Shown one piece after another: positions 43,856 to 52,659 of a stretch of DNA of 64,000 bases. Position 1 is the stretch's first letter; each line of letters begins with the position of its first letter. A program made the position numbers and the translations under genes. The notes beneath the pieces were generated by a model. That model ran no database searches, was not told the origin of the DNA, and saw only the letters and a program-made list of their open reading frames with translations. This DNA is from Chloroflexota bacterium (lineage in GTDB: Bacteria > Chloroflexota > Chloroflexia > Chloroflexales > Herpetosiphonaceae), in NCBI GenBank assembly GCA_020161265.1, contig JAIUOC010000002.1, forward strand, positions 1 to 64,000. The letters are read 5' to 3'.

Positions 43856-45034
43856 TTATTCGACTAACCACGCACCCAATCCGACTAACGCTGCATCCAT
43901 CGTCGGCGGATGAAACAAACCAGCTCGCACATCACGGGCATAGCGTTCTAAGGCCAAATCGGGCGAGAGCGAAGCGCCACCGACTACAATCATAGCTTGC
44001 TCAACTGCGGCGATCGCATGCTCAATCGCTGTCGCTTTGGTTGTGGCAATCAGTGGGCGCAAATTGTTGCGTTCGGCGGGCGCTTGCTCCCACAATTGGG
44101 CAGTTTGGTAGAGCAAACTTCGCGCACTCAACAATAATTGCTCGACCTTGCCAAGCTGGCGTTGAATCGATTCTAGCTCGCTAATCGCTTTGCCCGCTAA
44201 GGCGGTTGGGCGACGTTCGCGAGCATAATCACGGGCAGCATCACGCGCTGCTTGGGCAATTCCTAGATAGACCGCCGCCATATTCAGTTGAAACCATGCC
44301 CCAGCATTGTTACGGCTTGGATCAACCAGCCCAGGCTGACGGCGCTGCACAAGATTCGCCTCAGCCACAAACACAGCATCAAGCACAATATCGTCATTGC
44401 GAGCTGCCCGCATCGCTGTGCCATTCCACGTCGGCTCAATCGTAATACCTGCTTGCTTGAGATCGACCAAAAAAATCGCGGTATCGCTGGTATCAGCAAT
44501 CGTAGCGCTAATTAGGGCGTGGGTCAGGGCTGGCGCACCTGTTGTATAGATTTTGCGGCCATGCAATAACCAACCACCCTCGACCTGCCGCGCAACCGTG
44601 GCAAACAAACCACCACGGGCTGGGCTGCCCATTTCACGTTCGCTGGCCGCCGAATTGAGCAATATCGACTGATCGACCACCAAACGGCTAATCCGTTCGA
44701 TTTGGCTTGGTTGCCACGCGCCGCCTTCGATAATTCCACCAAGCACATGAATCGGCATGGCCATAACCAAGGCTAGCGAGCCATCGCCATAGGCCAATTG
44801 CTCTTGAGCCAAAATTGCCTCAAACAGGCTTGCACCATGGCCGCCAAATGCTGCCGGAACGCTCAAGGCCTGATATCGCGCAGCAAAAAAGGCTGGCAAA
44901 TGCTCGAAGGGAAAGCTCGCAGCCTGATCATGCAAGCCAGCACTTGGTTTAATCAACGCCGCCAAATCCTGCCCAAGTTGTACAAAGCCGCGCTGGCGTT
45001 CAGTTAAGCCGCGATGTAGTAAATCTATCGTCAT
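43856..45034 (-). CDS. Acyl-CoA dehydrogenase superfamily flavoprotein
   Basis: A 392-residue protein with the ACAD fold. The N-terminal helical domain has YGDGSLALVMAMPIHVLGG, the middle beta domain has SAASEREMGSPARGG and GWLLHGRKIYTTGA, and the C-terminal helix bundle has YARERRPTALAGKAISELE. FAD binding is expected. I cannot see with certainty the catalytic Glu near the C-terminus, so it may be a true dehydrogenase or a related DszC/HpaH-like monooxygenase. The start has TGAGG upstream. It is monocistronic. Confidence 0.82.
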   Translation of the reverse strand: MTIDLLHRGLTERQRGFVQLGQDLAALIKPSAGLHDQAASFPFEHLPAFFAARYQALSVPAAFGGHGASLFEAILAQEQLAYGDGSLALVMAMPIHVLGGIIEGGAWQPSQIERISRLVVDQSILLNSAASEREMGSPARGGLFATVARQVEGGWLLHGRKIYTTGAPALTHALISATIADTSDTAIFLVDLKQAGITIEPTWNGTAMRAARNDDIVLDAVFVAEANLVQRRQPGLVDPSRNNAGAWFQLNMAAVYLGIAQAARDAARDYARERRPTALAGKAISELESIQRQLGKVEQLLLSARSLLYQTAQLWEQAPAERNNLRPLIATTKATAIEHAIAAVEQAMIVVGGASLSPDLALERYARDVRAGLFHPPTMDAALVGLGAWLVE

Positions 45035-45197
45035 TGGTTAATTCCTCAATTAATTGTTGCTACTCAAAAGCTTAGCACAAACCCATGGTCACTCATCAAA
45101 TTATTAACTGAGCAGTGATGATTGTCGAATTTGTATCACAATCATTTTTTATAGTACTGCCATTGAAACCGATTAGCGATTGACAAGGAGTTCGGAC

Positions 45198-46040
45198 ATG
45201 CGTAAACATTTAGCGCTGGCAGTTGGAGTGGTATCGTTGGCCTGTGGTGGTTATCTCTGGACGAACAACACTGCGGCGTTTGCCGCCAACAAAAACGAGC
45301 AGCCAGCCGAAACCATCACGATCAGCTCAAATCCTGAGGAAGTTACAATTGAATGTAGCATGGCTGGCGGTAAAGGAATGTTCATGCCCACGTTGCACGG
45401 CGAAATCGAGGCAAGCGGACACTCAAGCCACATGCCAGCATTGGCAATGCATAAACCGATGGCTGGCGGCATGCTGCATCAGCGTAGCGCCTCAGGCTCA
45501 TCCGCCGATCAGCTTGAAACCACCACTGAAGCCACTAGTGCACAGGTGACCAAGCCCTTTGCTATGCTAACCAATGCTGACGACGAATCAAGCGATTGTG
45601 GTGCAGTAATCGCAGTTGGGGCAATTGCTGGAATCGATTGGTTTGAGCTAGCTGCTGAAACGATTGGCGTTAGTGTTGATGAACTCCTAGCTGGGATTGA
45701 GAATGAGGTGAGCATCGCCGATCAAGCTGCCGCCAAGGGTGTAAGCAAACAAACCGTAATCGATGCAATTGTGGCCGCCGAAACTGCCAACATCAATCAA
45801 CTGGTAAGCGATGGCGAACTGAGTGCCGAAGATGCAACGCTGTTTACCGCCGATCTGCCCGAAATGATCGAACATTTCGTTAGCACTGCACCACATTTCA
45901 TTCCAGGCGAAGGCATTACCTGCTTCGCGGTTGAACTCGATGAATCAGGCACCAGCACAACTGAAGAAGCGGTTGACTGTGAAGCAATCGAAGCTGTGCC
46001 CGCACTACCAGCCGCGCCAACCACCGATTCAAGTCGTTAG
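45198..46040 (+). CDS. Secreted Met/His-rich protein with helical repeat shared with sensor kinase
   Basis: A 280-residue exported protein. A signal peptide (1-29, likely cleavage after AFA) precedes a region of residues 55-94 with seven Met and five His (for example MAGGKGMFMP and HKPMAGGMLH), a composition often tied to copper or silver binding. Residues about 150-230 are a helical module: ETIGVSVDELLAGIEN, SIADQAAAKGVS, VIDAIVAAE, then DGELSAEDATLF. The module occurs twice more in the downstream kinase's sensor region. The start at 45198 has AAGGAG eight bases upstream. It is 66 bases before a two-component system on the same strand. The metal link is an inference. Confidence 0.8.
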   Translation: MRKHLALAVGVVSLACGGYLWTNNTAAFAANKNEQPAETITISSNPEEVTIECSMAGGKGMFMPTLHGEIEASGHSSHMPALAMHKPMAGGMLHQRSASGSSADQLETTTEATSAQVTKPFAMLTNADDESSDCGAVIAVGAIAGIDWFELAAETIGVSVDELLAGIENEVSIADQAAAKGVSKQTVIDAIVAAETANINQLVSDGELSAEDATLFTADLPEMIEHFVSTAPHFIPGEGITCFAVELDESGTSTTEEAVDCEAIEAVPALPAAPTTDSSR

Positions 46041-46106
46041 ATCACATGGCTGGTTGCAGCATTCACCACGCCTGCAACCAGCCTTAATCTACACCAAGGA
46101 AGCAGC

Positions 46107-46784
46107 ATGGCCGAGACAATCATCATTATTGAAGATGAAGAACGGATTGCCCATTGGATGCAGTTATATCTTGAGCAGGCGGGCTTTACAACCTATTTGG
46201 CCAGCGACGGCCTAGCAGGCTTGGCTTTGGTGCAGCACTATCAGCCGAGTTTAGTCGTTTTAGACCTGATGCTGCCCAAATTGGATGGCTTAGCAGTATT
46301 CAAGACGATTCGCCAAACCAGCAATACGCCAATTATTATGGTAACTGCGCGTAGCAGTGATGAAGAACGAATCCATGGCTTAGAGCTTGGCGCTGATGAT
46401 TATGTTGGCAAGCCGTTCAACGCCCGCGAATTGGTGGCGCGAGTGCGGGCAGTTTTGCGGCGCAGCCAGCCAATCCAAGCTAGCCAAACCTTGAAACGCG
46501 GCCCGATCGAATTGGATTTGGAGCAACATTCGTGCACCGTCAATCAGCAACCTGTCGAATTGAGCAAAATTCAATTGGCCTTGCTGGCGACATTTATGCG
46601 CCATCCCAACCAAATTCTTAGCCGCGAACAGCTACTTGAAGCAGTATTTGCTGGCGATTATGCTGGCTTTGATCGTTCGCTCGATGCCCATATCGCACGT
46701 TTGCGCCAACGCATCGAACATGATCGCACCAACCCACAGTATATTGTGACAGTGTATGGACTTGGCTATAAATTTGTTGATTAG
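46107..46784 (+). CDS. OmpR/PhoB-family response regulator
   Basis: A 225-residue regulator. Receiver: IIIIEDEERIAHW, phospho-Asp in VVLDLMLPKLDG, MVTARSSDEER and the Lys in YVGKPFNAREL. Output: winged helix (about 125-225) with LSKIQLALLATFMRHP, LDAHIARLRQRIEHD and VTVYGLGYKFVD. It precedes the histidine kinase by 10 bases, so they form an operon. The secreted protein upstream may be its target or its signal. Confidence 0.93.
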   Translation: MAETIIIIEDEERIAHWMQLYLEQAGFTTYLASDGLAGLALVQHYQPSLVVLDLMLPKLDGLAVFKTIRQTSNTPIIMVTARSSDEERIHGLELGADDYVGKPFNARELVARVRAVLRRSQPIQASQTLKRGPIELDLEQHSCTVNQQPVELSKIQLALLATFMRHPNQILSREQLLEAVFAGDYAGFDRSLDAHIARLRQRIEHDRTNPQYIVTVYGLGYKFVD

Positions 46785-46794
46785 GTAGGGTGTT

Positions 46795-48807
46795 ATGGGC
46801 AAATCATTACGCTGGAAATTAGGGGCAGCATTTGGCTTGGTGATCAGCGCAACCCTCTTGTTGAGCGGGCTAAGCGCTTATTTGCTCACGACTCAACGCT
46901 TTGATATTTTTGTGGGCGACCAAAGCCAGTTGCGCACCGAACAACTTGCGCCATGGCTCGAAGCCAGTCATGCCTATAACGCTGATTGGTCGGCAATATC
47001 AACTTTATTGCAGCAAAGCGAAAATTTGAGCCAAACTCACACCCTGAGCCTAGCCCCAGCCATTTTCAGCATTGATAGCGGCCAACTCTGGCAGCATAGC
47101 GCCGAGGTCATTGGCATTAGCCCTGAGCATTTGCAGGGCGAGGTTGGCAGTGGCGGTAGTATCGAGAGCGTTGCATTAGCACATAATGTTGATCCTGAGG
47201 CGTTGATCGTGAGCCTTGAGCAAGCCCAAATGCCAATAACCACCATCCCGATGACTGCACCAATGACCATAGCCATGGGCGGAGTCGCCCCAATTGGAGC
47301 TGGCGCAGCCTTACAATCAGAGATTCGCTATTTTGTTGAATATCAAACCAGCCCCAATTGGCTCAGCCTGATTCAAAAACACCTTAATGCTAGCCCCACT
47401 GAAGTGCAACAAAGCTTGCAACATCCCCAAGGCTTCGTGGCACTAGCTCAGCGCTATCAAAGCGAGCCACGGCTGCTCGTGCAGGCTATTGTTGAGGCCG
47501 AGCTAGCACGCCTAAAATCCATGTCGAGCATTCCAATCAGCAGCATTTTGAATGAACTCCCGCTGATCGCCCAATCAGCCTGGAGTTTTATCGATCCTCA
47601 AGGCCTAGCGCAGCCAAATAACGCCCGAATGGGGCTGCTGCATCATGATAGTATGTTGCTGCAATGGGAATTACAAGCGCTACTGCATGGCGATGAACGG
47701 TTGATTATCCTCGATCCAATGGGCAATGTGAGCTATGACAGCGCTCAGCAACTGAATAACGACCAGCAACTAGACGACGATTTGCGCCAGCATGCCGTGC
47801 CACTATACGATTTAATCAGCAACCAACCAATTGGCTCAGCCCTGATTGTGACTGGCACGCATGCCTACACCGAGCACCAAGGAGCATTTCTGCGTAGCAC
47901 TGGTCAAGCCTTGGTGATGAGCGGTGGAATCGTTGGCATGATCGTTTTGGCCTTGGGGTTTATCTTGGTGCGTACCATTACCGCACCAGTTTTGGCATTA
48001 ACCCAAGCCACCAAGCAAATTATCGCAGGCAATTGGCAAACGCAAGTGCCAATCCGTTCGCACGATGAGTTAGGCCAAATGAGCAAGGCCTTCAATCATA
48101 TGGCCAATTCGCTGGCCCAACAGCGCATGTTGCAAACTCGCCTAATTCACGACTTGACCCATGAATTGCACACTCCACTCAGCGTGATTCAGCTTGAAAT
48201 GGAAGGCTTGGCTGATCAATTACAAAGCGCCGATGAAGCTGCTCGCCATGTTGAGCACGAAATTAAATTGATCGTCAGCTTGCTCGATGATTTGACCTTG
48301 CTACTCAAAACTGAATCACACAGCCTAGAATTTAACCAAGAAGCATTAGATATTGAGCAATTGCTCCACGAAACCCATCAACGCTGGCAACAACCAGCAC
48401 TCAATGCAGGCATCCAATTGAAACTTAGGATTGATCAACCACTCCCCAAGATCGCTGTTGATCGCACACGGATTGTGCAGGCCTTGGGTAATTTGCTAAA
48501 AAATGCGATTCGCCACACCCCAGCGAATGGCGCGATCAGCATCAGTTGTAGTCGCGATCATGCATCGATCAAACTAAGCATCCACGATACTGGCGAGGGA
48601 ATCAGCGCCCATGATTTGCCACATATTTTCGAGCGTTTCTATCGGGCCGATGCCTCGCGCAACCGCGATACAGGCGGGCGTGGCTTGGGTTTAGCAATTG
48701 TCAAGCAAATTATTGAGGCCCATGGCGGCACAATTGAGGTGAGCAGCAAACTTGGTCAAGGCAGCAATTTCCAACTATCATTGCCAATTAACCCAAGCCT
48801 CGACTGA
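46795..48807 (+). CDS. Sensor histidine kinase with duplicated secreted-protein-like repeats
   Basis: A 670-residue kinase. TM1 is near 12-32, an unusually large extracytoplasmic domain spans 35-370, TM2 is near 372-394, then HAMP, HisKA with DLTHELHTPLSV (H456) and an ATPase domain (NLLKNAIRHTPANG, DTGEGIS, FERFYRADASRNRDTGGRGLGLAI). In the sensor region, residues 98-146 and 189-240 repeat the pattern found in the upstream secreted protein: EVIGISPEHLQGEV with NVDPEALIVSLEQ, and HLNASPTEVQQSLQ with LLVQAIVEAELARL. Between them is a Met-rich stretch (M146, M153, M157, M161). It overlaps the convergent CPBP protease gene by 20 bases. Confidence 0.9.
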   Translation: MGKSLRWKLGAAFGLVISATLLLSGLSAYLLTTQRFDIFVGDQSQLRTEQLAPWLEASHAYNADWSAISTLLQQSENLSQTHTLSLAPAIFSIDSGQLWQHSAEVIGISPEHLQGEVGSGGSIESVALAHNVDPEALIVSLEQAQMPITTIPMTAPMTIAMGGVAPIGAGAALQSEIRYFVEYQTSPNWLSLIQKHLNASPTEVQQSLQHPQGFVALAQRYQSEPRLLVQAIVEAELARLKSMSSIPISSILNELPLIAQSAWSFIDPQGLAQPNNARMGLLHHDSMLLQWELQALLHGDERLIILDPMGNVSYDSAQQLNNDQQLDDDLRQHAVPLYDLISNQPIGSALIVTGTHAYTEHQGAFLRSTGQALVMSGGIVGMIVLALGFILVRTITAPVLALTQATKQIIAGNWQTQVPIRSHDELGQMSKAFNHMANSLAQQRMLQTRLIHDLTHELHTPLSVIQLEMEGLADQLQSADEAARHVEHEIKLIVSLLDDLTLLLKTESHSLEFNQEALDIEQLLHETHQRWQQPALNAGIQLKLRIDQPLPKIAVDRTRIVQALGNLLKNAIRHTPANGAISISCSRDHASIKLSIHDTGEGISAHDLPHIFERFYRADASRNRDTGGRGLGLAIVKQIIEAHGGTIEVSSKLGQGSNFQLSLPINPSLD

Positions 48808-49420
48808 AAAAATAATGGCCCAAGCCAACCGTAAACATCAAATTGCCATACAAGGCATGCTCCAAACACACCAAACGCAACGAACGGGTTTGGCGATAGG
48901 TATCAGCAAATAGCCAACCGCCAATCAGGGTCAACAGCACAGCGTAGGGATTGCGAAAAATAATATGCGCCCAGCCAAACAGCACAGCACTGAGCAGCAG
49001 CAGCCAACGCTCATTCAACAAATCGCGGTAGCGCTCGAAAAACAAACCACGAAAGACCAATTCTTGAATATAAACCGAAAAGATTGGGTAGGCCAACAGA
49101 ATCATGAGCCAAAGCCAAGGTTGTTGGCGCGGCAAATTGAATAAATTAGCTGGTTGCCAAAGCCACACCAACAGCACCGCCAACAGACTAGCCAAGCCAA
49201 AACGTTGCAGCAAACGCCAAAACTGAGCTTGTTCAAGCGGATTAAACCGCCCTTGCCAAAGCCCAATTGGCACTGCTCGCCGCCGCAACCAAAACCACGC
49301 CCCAAGCGCCGCCAAACCCAGCACTCCAAACCACCAACGGGCTGGCACAACAAAGCGCAGCACCAACGGCACCAAGCCAAACAAAACCAGCATTTCAAGC
49401 CACAACCACCAACGCCGCAT
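48788..49420 (-). CDS. CPBP family intramembrane protease-like protein
   Basis: A 210-residue membrane protein with about six helices. Signature parts are VYIQELVFRGLFFERYRD (the EExxxR motif, here Q-E), LLSAVLFGWAHIIF and AVLLTLIGGWLFADTYRQTRSL. CPBP proteins cleave or modify peptides in the membrane; the first Glu is replaced by Gln, so activity may be altered or the first position may be tolerated. I set the start at 49420, with AAGGA about ten bases upstream. Its end overlaps the sensor kinase end by 20 bases, convergently. Confidence 0.82.
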   Translation of the reverse strand: MRRWWLWLEMLVLFGLVPLVLRFVVPARWWFGVLGLAALGAWFWLRRRAVPIGLWQGRFNPLEQAQFWRLLQRFGLASLLAVLLVWLWQPANLFNLPRQQPWLWLMILLAYPIFSVYIQELVFRGLFFERYRDLLNERWLLLLSAVLFGWAHIIFRNPYAVLLTLIGGWLFADTYRQTRSLRLVCLEHALYGNLMFTVGLGHYFFSRGLG

Positions 49421-49540
49421 GCAGTTCCATCCTTTAGCCATTACAAGCAATAAAACATTGATCATGCTTGATTTGCCTGTGCAAGCCAAGCGCTAAAGTG
49501 CTAGCAAATAATGAACATGTATGGCAATAATTAAATACAA

Positions 49541-49568
49541 AATGGTGGATCAAGTTTGATCCACCATT
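49541..49568 (-). terminator. Terminator of nadB
   Basis: AATGGTGGATCAA (49541-49553) and TTGATCCACCATT (49556-49568) form a perfect 13-bp inverted repeat. On the minus strand it is followed by TTGTATTTAATT. It lies 18 bases after the nadB stop. Confidence 0.75.
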
Positions 49569-49586
49569 CTCGCTATGAATAAATAA

Positions 49587-51110
49587 TTAGCCTTGCTTCA
49601 ACACCAAGTAGCGTTGCCAAACCTCGCGGGTTTCAGTGAAATCGCGGCGGGCATGCGCTCCACGGCTTTCCTCGCGTAATAAGGCGGCATAGGTTAACAA
49701 GGTTGCGGTTACCAACAAATTGGCATCTTCATACTCGCGAACGGTGGTTGGCTCGGCTTGGGCATCACGCCAAGCAACCAACTGCCGCAAGGCCGAACCC
49801 AAACCATCGGCTTCACGCACAATGCCCACATTGCGCCACATCAGGCGTTGCAAACCAACCCGACTAAATGGCGTATCATCAGCTTCGGCGGCCATGGTGA
49901 TCGCTTGGGTGGTTTGGGGAAAGGTTGGTGCTTCGATTGCGCCATCGGGAGCTTCAATCACCCGTTTGGCCCAAACCAAGACCTCAAGCAAAGAGTTCGA
50001 GGCCAAACGGTTGGCTCCATGTACCCCTGTCATCGAAACTTCGCCAACCGCAAATAAATTGGCGACGCTGGTGCGGCCATGTAAATCGGTGACCACGCCG
50101 CCAGTCATGTAGTGGGCAGCAGGCGCAACCGGAATTGGTTCTTTGGTAATATCCAAGCCATGACTACGACAGACTTTGGCAATCGTAGGGAAGCGCAACA
50201 GCACCAAATCGGCTGGCAAGTGCGTCACATCAAGATAGACATGATCAGCATCGGTTGAAACCATTTCGGCGGCAATCCCCCGTGCCACCACATCACGCGG
50301 CGCTAATTCGGCATCGGGGTGCAATTTGAGCATAAAGCGTTCGCCCGCCACATTGCGCAAAAAGCCACCTTCGCCGCGCACTGCCTCGGAAATCAAAAAG
50401 CCAGGTGCGCCAGCCAAACGCAAAGCGGTTGGGTGAAATTGGAAGAACTCCATATTTGAGACACCCGCACCAGCGCGATAGGCCAAGGCTACGCCATCAC
50501 CAGTTGCCACAGTTGGGTTGGTTGTAGCTTGGAATAATTGGCCAGCCCCACCAGTTGCCAGCACAATCCGCTTGGCGCGAACCTCACCGCGCTCGCCAGT
50601 TCGGGCATCAAGCGTGCGCACACCAACCGCTTGGCCGTTTTCCAGCATAATTTCGGTGGCTAAAGTCCAGGCTCGCACATCAACATTGGTATTGGCAACC
50701 ACGCCCGCCAAAGTTGTTTCGATTGCAGCACCTGTTGCATCACCACCAGCGTGCAAAATCCGGCGTTCAGAGTGGGCAGCTTCACGAGTCAGGGCAATCG
50801 CGCCATCGTGCGTATCAAACGGCACACCCAAATTGATCAACTCATGCACTCGCGCTGGGCCTTCTTCGCACAAAACCCGCACGGCTGCTGGATCGCTGAT
50901 GCCTGCGCCAGCGACCAAAGTGTCTTCAATGTGCAATTCGGGCGAATCGTGTTCTCCAATCGCGGCGGCAATGCCACCTTGGGCATAGCGCGTGTTACAT
51001 TCCTCAACTGCCTCTTTAGTCACCAATACAACTTTAAGATTATGTTGAGCTGCCAGTTGGGCAGTGTATAAACCAGCGATGCCTGAGCCAACAATAATAT
51101 AATCGTTCAT
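49587..51110 (-). CDS. nadB: L-aspartate oxidase
   Basis: A 507-residue flavoenzyme of de novo NAD synthesis that oxidises L-aspartate to iminoaspartate. The FAD Rossmann motif VGSGIAGLYTAQLA opens the protein. It continues with NTRYAQGGIAAAIGEHDSP, HSERRILHAGGDATG, a FHPTALR substrate segment and HYMTGGVVTDLHGRTSV, and ends with EESRGAHARRDF, in normal family order. It lies 35 bases after nadD on the same strand, so nadD-nadB form an operon. NadA and NadC genes are not in the window. Confidence 0.96.
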   Translation of the reverse strand: MNDYIIVGSGIAGLYTAQLAAQHNLKVVLVTKEAVEECNTRYAQGGIAAAIGEHDSPELHIEDTLVAGAGISDPAAVRVLCEEGPARVHELINLGVPFDTHDGAIALTREAAHSERRILHAGGDATGAAIETTLAGVVANTNVDVRAWTLATEIMLENGQAVGVRTLDARTGERGEVRAKRIVLATGGAGQLFQATTNPTVATGDGVALAYRAGAGVSNMEFFQFHPTALRLAGAPGFLISEAVRGEGGFLRNVAGERFMLKLHPDAELAPRDVVARGIAAEMVSTDADHVYLDVTHLPADLVLLRFPTIAKVCRSHGLDITKEPIPVAPAAHYMTGGVVTDLHGRTSVANLFAVGEVSMTGVHGANRLASNSLLEVLVWAKRVIEAPDGAIEAPTFPQTTQAITMAAEADDTPFSRVGLQRLMWRNVGIVREADGLGSALRQLVAWRDAQAEPTTVREYEDANLLVTATLLTYAALLREESRGAHARRDFTETREVWQRYLVLKQG

Positions 51111-51145
51111 AGAACGGGTAAATCCTTTCGTGGTTAAGCGCTACA

Positions 51146-51742
51146 TTAAGCAAGATAGAGCTGTTGTTGGGCGATATAGCTGGCAACAGCATCAGGGACG
51201 AGATAGCGCACAGGCAAGCCAGCCTGCAAGCGACTACGTAACTCAGTCGCTGAGAGATCCATACGTGGGCCTTGAATCCGCACACTGCGCTTGGCTAGAT
51301 CTGGAAATTGATCAAGCAAGGCTGGCCAATCCAATTCAAAGCCAGGTCGTTCTAAAATGGCAAAATGGGCCAATTGCACTAAATTGGCAGCAGCATGCCA
51401 ACGCGGCAGAGTCGCCAAACTATCCGAGCCAACAATCAGCCACCACTCGATATCTGGTTGATCCGCGTGCAGTGCTTGGATGGTATCGATCGTATAGGAA
51501 ACGCCGCTGCGCTCGACTTCGATCGTGGAAACCGTAAAGGCTGGGTTGTCGGCAATCGCCAGTTTGGTCATGGCCAGGCGCTGGTAGGCTGAGCTAAAGT
51601 GCTGTTGTTTCAAGGGCTGTTGAGCCGTTGGAATAAACACCACCTGACTTAAACCCAAAACCACTCGCGCCTCTTCGGCAATTGCCAAATGCGCATAATG
51701 AATTGGGTCGAAGGTTCCGCCCAAAATACCAACCCGTTGCAT
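51146..51742 (-). CDS. nadD: Nicotinate-nucleotide adenylyltransferase
   Basis: A 198-residue NAD synthesis enzyme that adenylates nicotinate mononucleotide. It has GILGGTFDPIHYAHL with the HxGH-like motif, FIPTAQQPLKQ, WWLIVGSDSLATLPRWH and the C-terminal MDLSATELRSRLQAGL (the ISSTxIR position). The start at 51742 was chosen for AAGGA six bases upstream. A longer frame would translate simple repeats and the promoter region. It is first in the nadD-nadB operon and has a clear promoter with two repeat boxes. Confidence 0.95.
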   Translation of the reverse strand: MQRVGILGGTFDPIHYAHLAIAEEARVVLGLSQVVFIPTAQQPLKQQHFSSAYQRLAMTKLAIADNPAFTVSTIEVERSGVSYTIDTIQALHADQPDIEWWLIVGSDSLATLPRWHAAANLVQLAHFAILERPGFELDWPALLDQFPDLAKRSVRIQGPRMDLSATELRSRLQAGLPVRYLVPDAVASYIAQQQLYLA

Positions 51743-51761
51743 AGCCATTCCTTCTTTAATA

Positions 51762-51828
51762 GTCAATATGACACCAAGTGCAGAGTAGTATAGCGCGATT
51801 CTGCTTTTTGTCAATATCACACTAACTG
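51762..51828 (-). promoter_or_regulatory. nadD promoter flanked by two direct repeats
   Basis: On the minus strand TTGACA (51814-51809), 16 bases and TATACT (51792-51787) form a strong promoter. Two similar 19-base strings, at 51762-51780 and 51810-51828 (GTCAATATGACACCAAGTG and a three-mismatch copy on the plus strand), lie 48 bases apart, one over the -35 and one after the start. This layout suits a repressor controlling NAD synthesis. Confidence 0.65.
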
Positions 51829-51833
51829 AAAAT

Positions 51834-51889
51834 ATGAAGGATGAAGGATGAAGGATGAAGGATGAAGGATGAAGGATGAAGGATGAAGG
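51834..51889. repeat. Eight tandem ATGAAGG heptamers
   Basis: Exactly eight copies of ATGAAGG fill 51834-51889. This simple-sequence tract lies upstream of the nadD promoter. It is non-coding, and such heptamer tracts can expand or shrink by slippage. There are no spacers, so it is not a CRISPR array. Confidence 0.95.
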
Positions 51890-51987
51890 TAGGTTGAGTG
51901 GGCAATTGAGTTTTAGTGGAGCAAAAGGGCCACTCAAGCAACATGCTGTGATTGCTATAATTCATAGCTTATTTAAAAGGGTTATCT

Positions 51988-52512
51988 ATGGCACTTGATA
52001 TGTATCCAAAAATAGCGATTCATGGCTTTAAATGGCCTAAACGCCCGACTGCCCAAGCAATTGGTTACCTGATTGGCACAGATCAATTTGGACATTGGCT
52101 GGGAATTATAGCTGGTAGCGTTTGGCAACACTGTAATGGTCAACAAGGTACATTTGAACAATCATTTGTTAAATTGATCCCCTATAACGCTTATTGGTCA
52201 GCGTGTTTTAATTGTAGCGGTAAACTAATTGATGTGGATATTGTGCTACCTCATATTTGGGCTAATCAACTGATTGAGGAAGTTGATCTGGAAATTGATC
52301 TCTTAAAAATGGATGATGGCAGGCTCGAAATTCGCGATCAGGCTGAATTCACGGTAGTTTGCCAACGTTGGCCAATGCCAGCAAGCCTAGTTAACCAAGT
52401 GCATGCAACAACTAGCCAAATCTATCAACAATTGGCTACAGAGGCTGAGCCATTTAAGTGCGTTGGAGTGCAATGGTTAGCTCGTTTTTTACAACAAATC
52501 GAGGGCTTGTAG
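51988..52512 (+). CDS. DUF402-like protein
   Basis: A 174-residue soluble protein. The centre reads PYNAYWSACFNCSGKLIDVDIVLP followed by EEVDLEIDLLKMDDGRLEIRDQAEF. This matches the DUF402/FomD-type pattern, where a YWxAxF strand, IDVDI and DLEIDL...G...I.D.xEF follow in order. Members hydrolyse nucleoside diphosphates or act on nucleotide conjugates, but this family member's substrate is unknown. The gene has a weak AGGG site before the ATG. It lies between the heptamer tract and the greA promoter, on its own. Confidence 0.7.
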   Translation: MALDMYPKIAIHGFKWPKRPTAQAIGYLIGTDQFGHWLGIIAGSVWQHCNGQQGTFEQSFVKLIPYNAYWSACFNCSGKLIDVDIVLPHIWANQLIEEVDLEIDLLKMDDGRLEIRDQAEFTVVCQRWPMPASLVNQVHATTSQIYQQLATEAEPFKCVGVQWLARFLQQIEGL

Positions 52513-52538
52513 TTCAAAAATTCTAACACTTTCATGGC

Positions 52539-52567
52539 TAGACAAGGGTGAGCGAATACCGTATAAT
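52539..52567 (+). promoter_or_regulatory. greA promoter
   Basis: TAGACA (52539-52544), 17 bases and TATAAT (52562-52567) form a near-consensus promoter. Transcription would start near 52574, leaving an approximately 86-base leader before greA. Confidence 0.8.
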
Positions 52568-52611
52568 GGCTAACACGTTCACGTGAGCAATCGCGTGGGC
52601 GTTTCTTTTGA

Positions 52612-52635
52612 CTGAGAGTCCTCTCGGTTTTTTTT
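52612..52635 (+). terminator. Attenuator-like terminator in the greA leader
   Basis: CTGAGAG (52612-52618) and CTCTCGG (52621-52627) form a short stem with a tight loop, followed by eight T residues (52628-52635). It lies inside the 5' leader, between promoter and the greA ATG at 52660, so it can stop transcription early. Confidence 0.65.
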
Positions 52636-52659
52636 CATTCCATAATCGAGGCAAGTACT

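Noticed and set aside
51834..51889. Heptamer tract as a CRISPR array
   Set aside because: The units are 7 bases and contiguous, without spacers.
51743..51937. N-terminal extension of nadD
   Set aside because: It would translate the heptamer repeats and promoter (LHPSSF repeats); a Shine-Dalgarno site supports 51742.
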